A stretch of 64,000 bases of DNA from Rhodococcus yunnanensis NBRC 103083 (GCF_001895005.1 NZ_BCXH01000008.1:62001-126000); one strand, 5' to 3'. Positions 35,817-44,548 are shown, counted from the stretch's first letter. Made by a program: numbers and translations. The notes: generated by a model not told the origin, from the letters alone.

Positions 35817-36994
35817 CCGGTAGCACTACGGACCCGGAGGACACCGGGCAGATCTCTGTCGCCGAATTACTTGCACGCAACGGTCAGAAGACCGACCTGA
35901 ACGCGGGTGGGCGTCGTCGACGCGGCGTCAAGGGCGGCATCTCGGTCGCCGAACTGACCGGAGAGATCCCCATCGTCAGGGCCGCGCCCGCGGCCGTCGA
36001 CGCACCCGTCATCGAGCCCGAATCCGAAGCACCACCTACTCGGACTCGATCGACCGCGCGCAGGCAGGCGGAACCCGAACTGCTGTCCGGATCGACGACG
36101 GCTGCCGCGGATCTGCTCAACCAGGCACACGATCTCAGCGAGGCGCGCGATCTGAACCAGGCGCGTGATGACGGCCAGGTGCGCGATGACAGCGAGCGTC
36201 GGCCCTACGGCGCGCGTCCGTCCCAGCGTCCGGTTCCTGTGACGCAGCGCCCTGCCCCCGAAGTTTCCAAGCCCGATGTTTCCAAGCCTGACGTGTCCAA
36301 GCCTGCCGAGCGCAGTGCCAGGACTTCGGGATTCGTGCCGAGAAGTCGAGCTGCCCGAACCGAGGACGCCGAACCGAAGACCGACGTCCGGCCCACGCCC
36401 GCAGGGCCGGTGACCGGCAAACCCCAGACACCGCAGGCATCGAAGGCGGAGGCGCCGCAGAAATCGGAAGCACAGCGGGCCACGGCCCTGGTGCAGCCGA
36501 GGACGCAGGCGATTCCGAAGGCAGAGTTGCCGACGCCAGTGTTGCCGAAGGCAGAGTTGCCGAAGCCGATGTTGCCGGCTGAGGACGCGGCCGAGAAGGT
36601 GTCGTTGGTCAAGCCTGCGAGCGAGCAGGAAGACGCGGCCACCGCAGTGTCCGATACCGAAGTGTCCGATGCTGAAGTGTCCGATACCGAAGTGTCCGAG
36701 GCTGCGGGCGCAGCGCCTGCTGTCAAGAAGGACGCCGCACGGCAGTGGCTCGTGCTCGCAGGTCAGGCCGTGGTGTCGATCATTGTCGGAGCACTGCTGT
36801 TCAAGGGCTTCGAGAAGCTGTGGGACGTGCTGCCATGGGTCGCGCTGATCCTTGCGGTGCTGGTCATCGTGGGACTCGTCGCGGTGGTCCGAATTCTGCG
36901 GCGGACCGACGACATGATCAGCATGGTCATCGCCATCGCGGTAGGCGTGTTCGTGACACTCGGGCCGCTGGCGTTCCAACTGAGTACTGGCTGA
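35813..36994 (+). CDS. Membrane protein with long low-complexity N-terminus (Rv0497-like)
   Basis: A 393-residue protein in the Rv0497 position. The N-terminus has two copies of an ISVAEL motif (GQISVAELLARNG, GGISVAELTGEIP). Residues about 60-300 are proline/lysine/glutamate-rich with internal repeats (VSKPDVSKP, PKAELP, SDTEVSDAEVSDTEVSEA). The C-terminus has three hydrophobic segments (QWLVLAGQAVVSIIVGALLF onward). Topology suggests a large cytosolic tail anchored by a C-terminal bundle. Function is unknown. GTG 35813 overlaps ppx by four bases; the frame is open upstream but inside ppx. Confidence 0.8.
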   Translation: MTGSTTDPEDTGQISVAELLARNGQKTDLNAGGRRRRGVKGGISVAELTGEIPIVRAAPAAVDAPVIEPESEAPPTRTRSTARRQAEPELLSGSTTAAADLLNQAHDLSEARDLNQARDDGQVRDDSERRPYGARPSQRPVPVTQRPAPEVSKPDVSKPDVSKPAERSARTSGFVPRSRAARTEDAEPKTDVRPTPAGPVTGKPQTPQASKAEAPQKSEAQRATALVQPRTQAIPKAELPTPVLPKAELPKPMLPAEDAAEKVSLVKPASEQEDAATAVSDTEVSDAEVSDTEVSEAAGAAPAVKKDAARQWLVLAGQAVVSIIVGALLFKGFEKLWDVLPWVALILAVLVIVGLVAVVRILRRTDDMISMVIAIAVGVFVTLGPLAFQLSTG

Positions 36995-37005
36995 CAAGGA
37001 CGTGC

Positions 37006-37848
37006 ATGCCCGCGTCTGATGTCGCCATCGGCCTGTCCACCGCCTCGGTCTACCCGCAGAACACCGAAGCAGCGTTCCGCTACGCGGCCGAATTGGGCTA
37101 CGACGGCATCGAGCTGATGGTGTGGGCGGAGTCGGTCAGCCAGGACGTCGAAGCTGTCGCGGCACTGTCGCGGAAGTACGGAATTGCGGTGCAGGCGATT
37201 CACGCGCCGTGCCTGCTGATCTCGCAGCGGGTGTGGGGAGCTGACCCGGCGGCGAAATTGGAGCGATCGGTGCAGGCGGCGGAAAAGCTGGGAGCGGCCA
37301 CCGTCGTCGTGCATCCGCCTTTTCGGTGGCAGAAGAAGTACGCCGACGGTTTCGCGGATCAGGTTGCGGATCTGGAGATGGGTTCCGACGTCGCCGTGGC
37401 TGTCGAGAACATGTTTCCGATGCGCGCGGACCGCTTCTTCGGTCGGAAGGAAGGCTCGGCCGCTCGGCTGCGCAAGCGGGGTGGTCCGGGTGCTGCGCTG
37501 TCGGCGTTCGCGCCGTCGTACGACCCGACCGACTCCGGGCATGCGCATTACACACTCGATCTCTCCCACACTGCCACGGCGGGCACCGATGCCCTCGAGA
37601 TGATGAACCGAATGGGCGACGGTCTGGCGCACCTTCACCTCGCCGACGGCAGGGGAGCGTCCGTCGACGAGCACCTCATCCCCGGACACGGCGACCAGCC
37701 GTGCGTCGAGGTGTGCACTGAACTGATGCGACGCGGCTTCCGCGGCCAGGCGGTCGTCGAGATCAACACGCAGAACGCGCGAACGTTGCCGGAACGGGCG
37801 TCGATGCTCGGCCAGGCATTGGATTTCGCGCGGCGTCATCTGAGCTAG
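37006..37848 (+). CDS. Sugar phosphate isomerase/epimerase-like TIM-barrel protein (Rv0498-like)
   Basis: A 280-residue protein of the AP-endonuclease 2/xylose-isomerase-like TIM-barrel superfamily. Characteristic parts are GLSTASVYP, GYDGIELMVW, IQAIHAPCL-type strand, VVVHPPF, VENMFP, and the metal-ligand stretch LAHLHLADGRG...DEHLIPGHGD. Substrate is unknown. It starts 11 bases after the membrane-protein gene with ACAAGGA upstream, in an order conserved with Rv0496-Rv0500. Confidence 0.85.
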   Translation: MPASDVAIGLSTASVYPQNTEAAFRYAAELGYDGIELMVWAESVSQDVEAVAALSRKYGIAVQAIHAPCLLISQRVWGADPAAKLERSVQAAEKLGAATVVVHPPFRWQKKYADGFADQVADLEMGSDVAVAVENMFPMRADRFFGRKEGSAARLRKRGGPGAALSAFAPSYDPTDSGHAHYTLDLSHTATAGTDALEMMNRMGDGLAHLHLADGRGASVDEHLIPGHGDQPCVEVCTELMRRGFRGQAVVEINTQNARTLPERASMLGQALDFARRHLS

Positions 37849-37885
37849 ACGCCGCTCGATCCGCAACATCCGAAAGGCACGACCG

Positions 37886-38713
37886 ATGACCAGCCCCTTC
37901 AGATCTGCAACAACTCTGACCACTGCCAGCCGTACGGACACCGAAGGCGCATTCACCGCCGTCATCGATTCGACATGGACGATCGGGCCGAAGGTGCACG
38001 GCGGAACGATGCTCGCCGTGTGTGCCGCGGCCGCCACCGCGCAACTGGACGACGATCTACAGCCCCTTGCTGTCAGTGTCAGCTACCTCAGCGCGCCGGA
38101 TCCGGGTGAGGTGCATCTGACGACGATCGTCCGCAAGCGCGGCAAGCAGGTCAGCCATGTCGACGTCGAGATGACGCAGGGTGACCGGGTCGCGGTCCGT
38201 GCCGTCGTGACGTTGGGGCGAGCGGACACCGACACGCCGCGCCACGAGGTGCCGTCGCCGCTCGCGTCGATGCCTGCCGAGCCGCCGTCCGACGCACAAT
38301 TGATCGGCGGCGATCACCCGATGGCACGGATCGTGCACGTGGCGAAGGGCTGCGAGATGCGGATCGATGCGAACTCCGCGCACTTCCTGACCGGGCAGCA
38401 GGGGGAGTCGGAGGTCCGGATGTGGGTGCGTCCGCGCCCCGACGACGAGGCCGACGTCGACACCGCGGTGCTGTTCGCGCTCATGACCGGCGATATCTGC
38501 GCACCGGTGACGATGAACCGTGGACTGTTCGGCTGGGCGCCGACGGTCCAGCTGACTGCGTACCTGCGCAAGCATCCTGCGCCCGGCTGGCTTCGCGTCG
38601 AGGCGAGCAGCACCGTCATCGGCGGCACCTGGTTCGAGGAGGACCATCTCGTCCTGGACTCGACGGGCGCCGTGGTCGTCCAGAGCAGGCAGTTGGCGAT
38701 GGTGCCGAGGTAG
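37886..38713 (+). CDS. Double-hotdog acyl-CoA thioesterase-like protein (Rv0499-like)
   Basis: A 275-residue protein with two hotdog-fold halves. The N-terminal half contains WTIGPKVHGGTMLAVCAAAA and SVSYLSAPDPGEV; the C-terminal half LFGWAPTVQLTAYLRKHPAPGWLRVEA and EEDHLVLDSTG are typical of TesB-like or thioesterase superfamily proteins in actinobacteria. It probably hydrolyses acyl-CoA; the substrate is unknown. The GAAAGG site lies before ATG 37886. It lies in the conserved string between the TIM-barrel gene and proC. Confidence 0.8.
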   Translation: MTSPFRSATTLTTASRTDTEGAFTAVIDSTWTIGPKVHGGTMLAVCAAAATAQLDDDLQPLAVSVSYLSAPDPGEVHLTTIVRKRGKQVSHVDVEMTQGDRVAVRAVVTLGRADTDTPRHEVPSPLASMPAEPPSDAQLIGGDHPMARIVHVAKGCEMRIDANSAHFLTGQQGESEVRMWVRPRPDDEADVDTAVLFALMTGDICAPVTMNRGLFGWAPTVQLTAYLRKHPAPGWLRVEASSTVIGGTWFEEDHLVLDSTGAVVVQSRQLAMVPR

Positions 38714-38731
38714 CCGCATACGCTTGAGCGC

Positions 38732-39547
38732 ATGACGAGAATTGCAGTAATCGGAGGTGGCCGGATCGGCGAAGCGCTGATCGCGGGCCTCCTCGAATCG
38801 GGCCATGCAGTCCGTGACCTGGTGGTGGCAGAGAAGTTCGGTGCTCGTGCGCAGGAGTTGGCGTCGACGTACGGGATACTCACCGCGTCGATTTCCGAGG
38901 CGTCGGAGAACGCCGACGTGATCGTGTTGGCGGTCAAGCCGAACGATATCGACTCGGTCGTCACCGAAATCTCCAAGATCGATCTCGACGGAGAACGCGA
39001 GCAGTTGATCGTTTCGCTCGCCGCGGGTGTGCCGACGTCGAAGTTCGAGCCCAAGCTCCCTGCAGGATTCCCCGTCATCCGTGTCATGCCGAACACTCCC
39101 ATGCTCGTCGGTGAGGGCGTCAGCGTGCTCTCACCCGGCCGCTACGCCAAGCCCGAGCACCTCGAGTTGGTCCGCACGATTCTGTCCACCGTCGGCAAGG
39201 TGGTGACTGTCAAGGAGAATCAACTCGACGCCGTCACCGCAGTCTCGGGTTCGGGACCCGCCTACTTCTTTCTCGTCGCCGAGGCGATGATCGACGCGGG
39301 TGTCGGTCTCGGTTTGACGCGTGAAGTGGCCACTTCTCTTGTCGTTCAGACGATGGTCGGGTCGGCCGCCATGCTCGATCGCTCGGACGAGACGCCGACG
39401 GCCCTGCGATATGCAGTGACTTCTCCCGGCGGCACGACGGCCGCTGCGGTCCGAGAATTGGAGTCGAAGGGCCTCCGAGCAGCGTTTTTCGACGCTTTGG
39501 GCGCCGCAAAGGACCGATCCACTGAGATGGGCATCACAGCAGAATAA
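38732..39547 (+). CDS. proC: Pyrroline-5-carboxylate reductase
   Basis: A 271-residue cytosolic enzyme for the last step of proline synthesis, using NAD(P)H. The N-terminal Rossmann motif IAVIGGGRIGEALIAGL and VAVKPNDI-type strand are present, and the C-terminal family signature appears as TSPGGTTAAAVRELESKGLRAAFFDAL. Length is standard. It starts 18 bases after the thioesterase-like gene, likely in the same transcript. Confidence 0.96.
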   Translation: MTRIAVIGGGRIGEALIAGLLESGHAVRDLVVAEKFGARAQELASTYGILTASISEASENADVIVLAVKPNDIDSVVTEISKIDLDGEREQLIVSLAAGVPTSKFEPKLPAGFPVIRVMPNTPMLVGEGVSVLSPGRYAKPEHLELVRTILSTVGKVVTVKENQLDAVTAVSGSGPAYFFLVAEAMIDAGVGLGLTREVATSLVVQTMVGSAAMLDRSDETPTALRYAVTSPGGTTAAAVRELESKGLRAAFFDALGAAKDRSTEMGITAE

Positions 39548-39674
39548 AAATTCGATTGCCTACACCCGTCGCAGTAACCCCATTGGTCACGTTAAGCTCA
39601 CAGGTAGCACGTGCGTGTCTGTTCGGCAGGAGGGGAAGCCTGCCGCGCGAGACGTGCCGGAGGTAAGTGGATTG

Positions 39675-39911
39675 ATGGCGCCTGTAAACAAGTCGTCCAA
39701 GGGTGCGTCCCCGGACGGTCAGCCAGCGATAGCTGGAACGCAATTCCTCACAGTGGCCGAAGTGGCAACGCTGATGAGGGTGTCGAAGATGACTGTGTAC
39801 CGACTGGTACACGGCGGAGAGCTGCCTGCAGTACGAGTAGGTCGATCGTTCCGTGTGCATGCCAAGGCTGTGCACGATTACCTCGAGACCTCCTACTTCG
39901 ACGCAGGCTGA
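39675..39911 (+). CDS. Small HTH_17 (excisionase/MerR-like) DNA-binding protein (Rv0500A-like)
   Basis: A 78-residue protein with the single domain QFLTVAEVATLMRVSKMTVYRLVHGGELPAVRVGRSFRVHAKAV, a winged HTH of the excisionase/BldC-like class. The C-terminal YLETSYFDAG is conserved with the mycobacterial homologue. ATG 39675 has a perfect GGAGGTAAG site, decisive over an upstream start. Despite the excisionase label it is a core gene, not a phage remnant: it sits in the same place in M. tuberculosis. Confidence 0.9.
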   Translation: MAPVNKSSKGASPDGQPAIAGTQFLTVAEVATLMRVSKMTVYRLVHGGELPAVRVGRSFRVHAKAVHDYLETSYFDAG

Positions 39912-40160
39912 GCGAGCGCACACGCACGCGATGTGAAAGTCGGGCCGGTTTCGTGGATCGACGACGACACCGGTAAGATCGACACTCGTCGTGCCAGTGG
40001 CTGCTGTTGCATCGAGCTTCGTACATCGAGGCCCGAGCGCCAGCTTGGGGATCGACGGCTCTTTCGGTCCACTGCGGCCGAGAAAGTTCGAGGCGCCAGG
40101 TAGGCGTACGCAACTTCGCGTGCGCGAAAACGCTAGAGAAGAACGTGAGGAACACCCGCC

Positions 40161-40262
40161 ATGGGTTCAGTGATCAAGAAGCGTCGCAAGCGCATGTCGA
40201 AGAAGAAGCACCGCAAGTTGCTTCGTCGCACCCGAGTGCAGCGCAGGAAACTCGGTAAGTAA
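40161..40262 (+). CDS. 33-residue basic AURKAIP1/COX24-domain protein (Rv0500B-like)
   Basis: [20 protein letters not shown] followed by [13 protein letters not shown]: 33 residues, more than half Lys/Arg. It matches the tiny conserved protein placed after the excisionase-like gene in mycobacteria, now regarded as a ribosome-associated small-subunit protein (bS22-like). The GTGAGGA site precedes the ATG and a strong terminator follows 10 bases after the stop. A TAAGAT -10-like element at 39974-39979 may drive it, giving a leader of about 175 bases in which nothing else was recognised. Confidence 0.9.
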
Positions 40263-40271
40263 AGCTTGATA

Positions 40272-40306
40272 GAAGAGCCCGTCACCTTCTGGTGACGGGC
40301 TTCTTC
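40272..40306 (+). terminator. Rho-independent terminator after the 33-residue gene
   Basis: A ten-base perfect core stem (40277-40286 with 40291-40300), a TTCT loop, an extended partly wobble-paired base and a T-rich tail TTCTTCTGTTT. Confidence 0.85.
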
Positions 40307-40454
40307 TGTTTCGGGCAAGGATCGACTCTGTTTCCGAAAAGGCACTGCGCTTGTCGAAAAGGCACTGCGGTCAAGATGTTCTTACATACAAACTTCCTGC
40401 ACAGGGTGCCTTTTCCGGTCCGTTCGCATCTTGGGGGTATTCCAGTAGGCTGCT

Positions 40455-40586
40455 GGAGTGGAGCCTGCGGAATGACCAAATGGCTCAGCAGTGGAGCCTG
40501 CGGAATGACCGAGTAGGTGAGCAGTGGAGCCTGCGGAACGGCTTTGTAGGTGAGCAATTCGGCCTGCGGAACGACCCGAAAGACGC
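40455..40586. repeat. Four tandem 33-base repeats in a gene-free stretch
   Basis: Copies start at 40455, 40488, 40521 and 40554; the first three share GTGGAGCCTGCGGAA and the fourth is diverged (GGCCTGCGGAA). The period is a multiple of three and both strands stay open, so pseudo-protein repeats appear, but no ribosome site or codon bias supports a gene. The surrounding stretch 40263-40606 has no gene; it also holds two copies of CGAAAAGGCACTGCG at 40335 and 40355. Confidence 0.85.
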
Positions 40587-40606
40587 AGAGGCGGCCATAG
40601 ACGGGG

Positions 40607-41722
40607 GTGTCGGTGAATTCGATCGATCGAGGCGTTGCAGCGCCGAAAGTGGTCCTTGTCACGGGGGCCAGCCGATTTCTCGGCGGTTATCTGGTCACCC
40701 GGCTGGCGCAGAATCCGTCCATCGAACGAGTCATCGCAGTGGACGCTCGGTCTCCGAGCAAGGACCTGTTGCGACGCATGGGCCGCGCCGAGTTCGTTCG
40801 TGCGGACATTCGCAATCCGCTCATCGGCAAGGTGATCCGTAACGCCGGAGTCGACACGGTGGTTCATGCGGCCACCATTACCAAGCCGCCGAAGTCGGGT
40901 GGGCGCGCGACGATGAAGGATCTCAACGTCATCGGTGCGATGCAGTTGTTCGCGGTCTGTCAGAAGGCGCCGACGGTGCAGAAGGTGGTTCTCCGGTCGT
41001 CGTCCTCGGTGTATGGATGCAGCGCGAAGGATCCGGTCAAGTTCACCGAGGAGATGAGCGCCCGACGTCCTCCTTCGGGTGCTTTCGCGAAGGACACCAT
41101 CGATATCGAGGGTTATATTCGCGGTCTCGGACGTCGACGGCCCGATATTGCCGTGTCGATTCTGCGTATGGCACCTCTGATCGGGCCGAGACTGAACGGC
41201 ACGATCTCGCGGTACATGACCTCGCCTGTCATTCCGAGCATCATCGGCCGTGACGCGCGGATGCAGTTGCTGCACGAGGAGGATGCGTTGGCTGCCCTCG
41301 AACGTGCCACTGTCAGCGGTCCTGCGGGTACGTTCAACGTAGGAGCGGACGGCACGATCATGCTGTCCCAGGCCATTCGCCGAGCGGGCCGCGTCGAGGT
41401 TCCGGTTCCCTTCGCGTTGTTCAAGAGCGTCGGGCGCGCGTTGATGGGCGGCATGATGCGTGAGTTCACGACCGAGCAGCTCGATTATTTTCATTTCGGG
41501 TGCGGCCTCGATACGACGCGTATGCGTTCTGTCCTCGGGTTCGAACCTCGATGGACTACGGTGCAGGCATTCGACGATTTCGTTCGTGGTGCAGCGTTGC
41601 GGCCCGTTTTGGGAACCGACTGGGTCGACTCGGTGGAGAAGCGTCTGCTCACGGTGGTCGACGCGGGCGCTGCGGCATCTCGTAGGGCTCTTGCAGCTAC
41701 GAATTCGGGACGGGAGGGGTGA
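40607..41722 (+). CDS. NAD-dependent epimerase/dehydratase-like extended SDR (Rv0501/galE2-like)
   Basis: A 371-residue protein with the NAD-binding motif VVLVTGASRFLGGYLVTRL and VDTVVHAATITKPP. The SSSSVYG strand end is present, but the usual Y-x3-K catalytic pair is not obvious (AFAKDTIDIEGYIRGL stands in its place), so it may be a non-classical or binding-only SDR. Its position matches M. tuberculosis galE2. GTG 40607 or GTG 40613 can start it; the latter has better spacing from GGGGG. It overlaps the acyltransferase start by four bases, suggesting a joint role in lipid or envelope metabolism. Confidence 0.85.
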   Translation: MSVNSIDRGVAAPKVVLVTGASRFLGGYLVTRLAQNPSIERVIAVDARSPSKDLLRRMGRAEFVRADIRNPLIGKVIRNAGVDTVVHAATITKPPKSGGRATMKDLNVIGAMQLFAVCQKAPTVQKVVLRSSSSVYGCSAKDPVKFTEEMSARRPPSGAFAKDTIDIEGYIRGLGRRRPDIAVSILRMAPLIGPRLNGTISRYMTSPVIPSIIGRDARMQLLHEEDALAALERATVSGPAGTFNVGADGTIMLSQAIRRAGRVEVPVPFALFKSVGRALMGGMMREFTTEQLDYFHFGCGLDTTRMRSVLGFEPRWTTVQAFDDFVRGAALRPVLGTDWVDSVEKRLLTVVDAGAAASRRALAATNSGREG

Positions 41723-42765
41723 ACGAGGTGGCCAAAGTCATTCCGCTGCACGGCAGCGGAACCGGAAGGTCCGTGCGCCCCTCGTCTCCGGTGGATCAGG
41801 GGCGGAGCAGGCATCCGTCGTCCTACACGGACCCGGTGCCTCCCACTCCGCTCATCACCCCGACCACTGCGATGCCGCCCATTCCCGTTCCGTCGGAGCC
41901 CTCGCAGATCGATGCCGTCAAGGACAAGCTCGTCGAGCAGATAGCCGGGACGGCCGAGTTCGTCAGGCGACGTCTTGCGGGCGATTACACGGTCGACGAG
42001 TTCGGCTACGACCCGCATTTCGCCGACGCGGTCTGGTTGCCGCTGCTGCGCCCGTTGTTCGACAAGTGGTTTCGCGTAGAGGTCAAGGGCATCGAGAACA
42101 TCCCGGACGACGGTGGTGCACTGGTCGTCGCCAACCATGCCGGTGTCATTCCGGTCGACGCGCTGATGACCTCCGTCGCTGTTCGTGATCATCACCCCGT
42201 GAAGCGTCCGCTGCGAATGTTGGCTGCGGACATGGCATTCGAGATGCCGGGTGTCGGGACGATCGCGCGGAGGGCAGGCCATACGCTTGCGTGCAATCCG
42301 GACGCCGAGCGCTTGCTCCGGATGGGTGAGGTCGCTGCGGTTTTCCCCGAGGGCTTCAAGGGAATCGGCAAGCCGTTCAGCGAACGATACAAGCTGCAAC
42401 GGTTCGGTCGCGGCGGATTCGTCTCTGCGGCACTGCGAACCGGGGCACCCATCATCCCGTGTTCGATCGTCGGTTCCGAAGAGATCTACCCCAAGATCGG
42501 CGACATCACCCCGCTGGCCCGTTTGATGGGTATGCCGTATTTCCCTGTGACACCGTTCTTTCCGCATCTCGGACCACTCGGACTGATTCCGTTGCCGTCG
42601 AAGTGGTACATCGAATTCGGAAAGCCGATCTACACCGACTCCTACGACGCCCAGGCGTCCGAGGATCCGATGGTGTTGTTCGAACTCACAGACCACGTCC
42701 GTGAAACCATTCAGCACACGCTCTACCGGTTGCTCGCCAAGCGCCGGAACGTGTTCCTGGGTTGA
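41719..42765 (+). CDS. PlsC-like lysophospholipid acyltransferase (Rv0502-like)
   Basis: A 348-residue acyltransferase. The catalytic NHAGVIPVD (N-H-x5-D variant of H-x4-D) and the phosphate-binding FPEGFKG motif are clear, followed by IIPCSIVGSEEIYP. The proline-rich first 60 residues are poorly conserved. It likely acylates a glycerolipid intermediate at the membrane. GTG 41719 overlaps the epimerase stop; a second in-frame GTG follows at 41728. Confidence 0.88.
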   Translation: MNEVAKVIPLHGSGTGRSVRPSSPVDQGRSRHPSSYTDPVPPTPLITPTTAMPPIPVPSEPSQIDAVKDKLVEQIAGTAEFVRRRLAGDYTVDEFGYDPHFADAVWLPLLRPLFDKWFRVEVKGIENIPDDGGALVVANHAGVIPVDALMTSVAVRDHHPVKRPLRMLAADMAFEMPGVGTIARRAGHTLACNPDAERLLRMGEVAAVFPEGFKGIGKPFSERYKLQRFGRGGFVSAALRTGAPIIPCSIVGSEEIYPKIGDITPLARLMGMPYFPVTPFFPHLGPLGLIPLPSKWYIEFGKPIYTDSYDAQASEDPMVLFELTDHVRETIQHTLYRLLAKRRNVFLG

Positions 42766-42784
42766 AGCCAGTACTCTGCCGAGG

Positions 42785-43273
42785 GTGCTGATTCGTGACA
42801 CCCACACCGAAGACCTTCCTGCGATCCTCGAGATACACAACGACGCCATCAGGAACACGACGGCGATCTGGGACGAGACCGAGGTCGGGCTGGAGGAGCG
42901 GATCACGTGGTTGGACGGTCGTCTTCGTGCCGGTAACCCGGTGTTGACTGCGGTCGTCGACGGCCGGGTCGCCGGATACGCGTCGTATGCGCAGTGGCGT
43001 CCGAAGAGTGGCTACCGGCTGACCGTCGAGCATTCGGTGTACGTGTCGGGCGATTTCCATCGACGCGGCATTGCGAGCGCATTGTTGACCGAGCTGATCG
43101 AGCGTGCCCGGTCGGCTGGTATCCATGCACTCGTCGGGGTCATCGAGTCCGGCAACACGACGTCGATCACCCTGCACGAGAAGCTCGGTTTCGTGACCGT
43201 CGGTGAGATGCCCGAGGTCGGTATCAAGTTCGGCCGGTGGCTGGACCTGACGCTGATGCAGCTGACGCTCTGA
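42785..43273 (+). CDS. GNAT N-acetyltransferase, phosphinothricin acetyltransferase-like
   Basis: A 162-residue GNAT enzyme. The motif-A acetyl-CoA loop HRRGIASALLTELIERA, the motif EHSVYVSGDF and NTTSITLHEKLGFVTVGEMPEVGIKFGRWLDLTLMQ are characteristic of the PAT/MnaT amino-acid N-acetyltransferases (methionine sulfone or sulfoximine, phosphinothricin). GTG 42785 is selected because the domain starts at once (VLIRDTHTEDLPAILEIHNDAI). It begins 19 bases after the acyltransferase stop and converges with the serB-like gene. Confidence 0.85.
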   Translation: MLIRDTHTEDLPAILEIHNDAIRNTTAIWDETEVGLEERITWLDGRLRAGNPVLTAVVDGRVAGYASYAQWRPKSGYRLTVEHSVYVSGDFHRRGIASALLTELIERARSAGIHALVGVIESGNTTSITLHEKLGFVTVGEMPEVGIKFGRWLDLTLMQLTL

Positions 43274-43336
43274 CGTAGAGCTCCGAACGCCGGCGTTATC
43301 CCGTGCACCTTCCGCCCCGTGCACCTCCCGTGCACC

Positions 43337-43415
43337 TTCCGCGCAAATGCATATGCATTTGCGCGGAACGGTGGGTCGCACCCCCGGCCGGGCGCAAATG
43401 CATATGCATTTGCGC
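43337..43415. repeat. Two copies of a perfect palindrome in a convergent intergenic region
   Basis: GCGCAAATGCAT joined to its own reverse complement occurs at 43341-43364 (perfect pairing extends to 43337-43368, 32 bases) and again at 43392-43415, start to start 51 bases. The A+T-rich centre is striking in this high-G+C setting. Just upstream CGTGCACCT occurs three times (43302, 43318, 43329). Confidence 0.9.
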
Positions 43416-43452
43416 GGGTGGGGGTGGGCGCGGGTGGGGTGGGTGGATGGGG
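43416..43452 (+). other. G-run tract, potential G-quadruplex
   Basis: Seven runs of three or more G occur in 37 bases on the plus strand (43416-18, 43420-24, 43426-28, 43432-34, 43436-39, 43441-43, 43449-52), with loops of one to five bases. It abuts the second palindrome and lies beyond the serB-like stop. Confidence 0.65.
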
Positions 43453-43477
43453 CGCAGGTGCGGGGGTGAACGCGGGG

Positions 43478-44548
43478 TCAGGCTGCCCGTCGCCGACCGA
43501 GCACTGCGGCGAGACCGCCTCCGACCGCGCCGAGGGCGAGTGCTGTCGGCACGCCGATCTTGGCGGCTTTGCGACCGGTGCGGAAGTCACGGATTTCCCA
43601 GCCACGGTTCTTGGCGAGCTCGCGGAGATCCGCGTCGGGGTTGACGGCGACGGCTGTACCGACGAGGGACAGCATCGGAACGTCGTTGTGGCTGTCCGAG
43701 TACGCGGTGCATCGTTTGAGGTTCAGGCCTTCGCGGACGGCGAGGGTGCGGACGGCGTGAGCTTTGCCGAGTCCGTGCAGGATGTCGCCGACGAGCCTGC
43801 CGGTGAAGATGCCGTCGTTGCTCTCCGCGACGGTGCCGAGTGCGCCGGTCAATCCGAGTCGTTTGGCGATGATCTGTGCGAGTTCGAGCGGAGTGGCCGT
43901 CACCAGCCACACCTGCTGCCCGGCGTCGAGATGCATCTGTGCCAGGGCTGCAGTGCCCGGCCAGATCTTGTCGGCGATCAGTTCGTCGTAGATTTCTTCG
44001 CCGAGCCGAGTGAGCTCGGCGGTCGAGCGCCCGGTGATGAAGGACAGCGCTTTTTCCCGTCCGCTGGCGACGTCGTCGCTGTTCTCCTTGCCGCTGACCC
44101 GGAACTTGATCTGCTGCCACGCGAATTGGGCGAGGTCGCCGCTGGTGAAGTATTTGCGTGCGGCGAGGCCGCGGGCGAAATGGATGATCGAGGCGCCTTG
44201 GACCATGGTGTTGTCGACGTCGAAGAACGCTGCCGCTGTCAGGTCGAGGGGAACCGAGCCGCCGTTGTCGAGTTGGAGAGCGATGGCGGCGTCGGCGCTC
44301 GCTTCACCCGCTACGTTGGCGCGCACCTGCGCATCGGAGGGCCCGAGCGGATTGCGCAGCCGGCGCTTGCGACGCTTGTCGACATCCGGATGCGCGGTGT
44401 CGACCATGTCGGTGTCGGGCACATCGGATACCGGAAGGTCGATCGAAGGCGCGTCCGTGTCAGGCGCCTCGTTGTCAGGCGAGTCGGTGTCAACCCTGTC
44501 GGTATCGCTGCCCTGTGGGTCGGGTGTGTAGGAACCCCCGTCGGTCAT
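43478..44548 (-). CDS. HAD-IB family phosphatase, SerB1-like
   Basis: A 356-residue protein. The first 58 residues are an acidic Asp-Thr/Asp-Pro repeat region, followed by a KRRKRRLRN basic patch. The HAD domain begins with AAFFD110-V-D112-NTMV (nucleophile and acid/base) and continues with [12 protein letters not shown] and [11 protein letters not shown]. The C-terminus has a short hydrophobic segment ([19 protein letters not shown]), so it may be membrane-tethered. It sits where M. tuberculosis has serB1 (Rv0505c). Phosphoserine is a possible but unproven substrate. The start ATG is at 44548. Confidence 0.85.
   Translation of the reverse strand: MTDGGSYTPDPQGSDTDRVDTDSPDNEAPDTDAPSIDLPVSDVPDTDMVDTAHPDVDKRRKRRLRNPLGPSDAQVRANVAGEASADAAIALQLDNGGSVPLDLTAAAFFDVDNTMVQGASIIHFARGLAARKYFTSGDLAQFAWQQIKFRVSGKENSDDVASGREKALSFITGRSTAELTRLGEEIYDELIADKIWPGTAALAQMHLDAGQQVWLVTATPLELAQIIAKRLGLTGALGTVAESNDGIFTGRLVGDILHGLGKAHAVRTLAVREGLNLKRCTAYSDSHNDVPMLSLVGTAVAVNPDADLRELAKNRGWEIRDFRTGRKAAKIGVPTALALGAVGGGLAAVLGRRRAA

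Noticed and set aside
39675..39911. Excisionase-like HTH gene as evidence of a prophage or integrative element
   Set aside because: It is in the same conserved neighbourhood as in M. tuberculosis (between proC and the 33-residue gene) and no integrase or att site is nearby.
40282..40842. Repeat-containing frames on both strands over the 33-base repeats (PQAPLL-type and WSLRND-type peptides)
   Set aside because: The repeats are multiples of three, so all frames stay open; no ribosome site, codon bias or domain supports either, and the plus frame runs into the epimerase gene.
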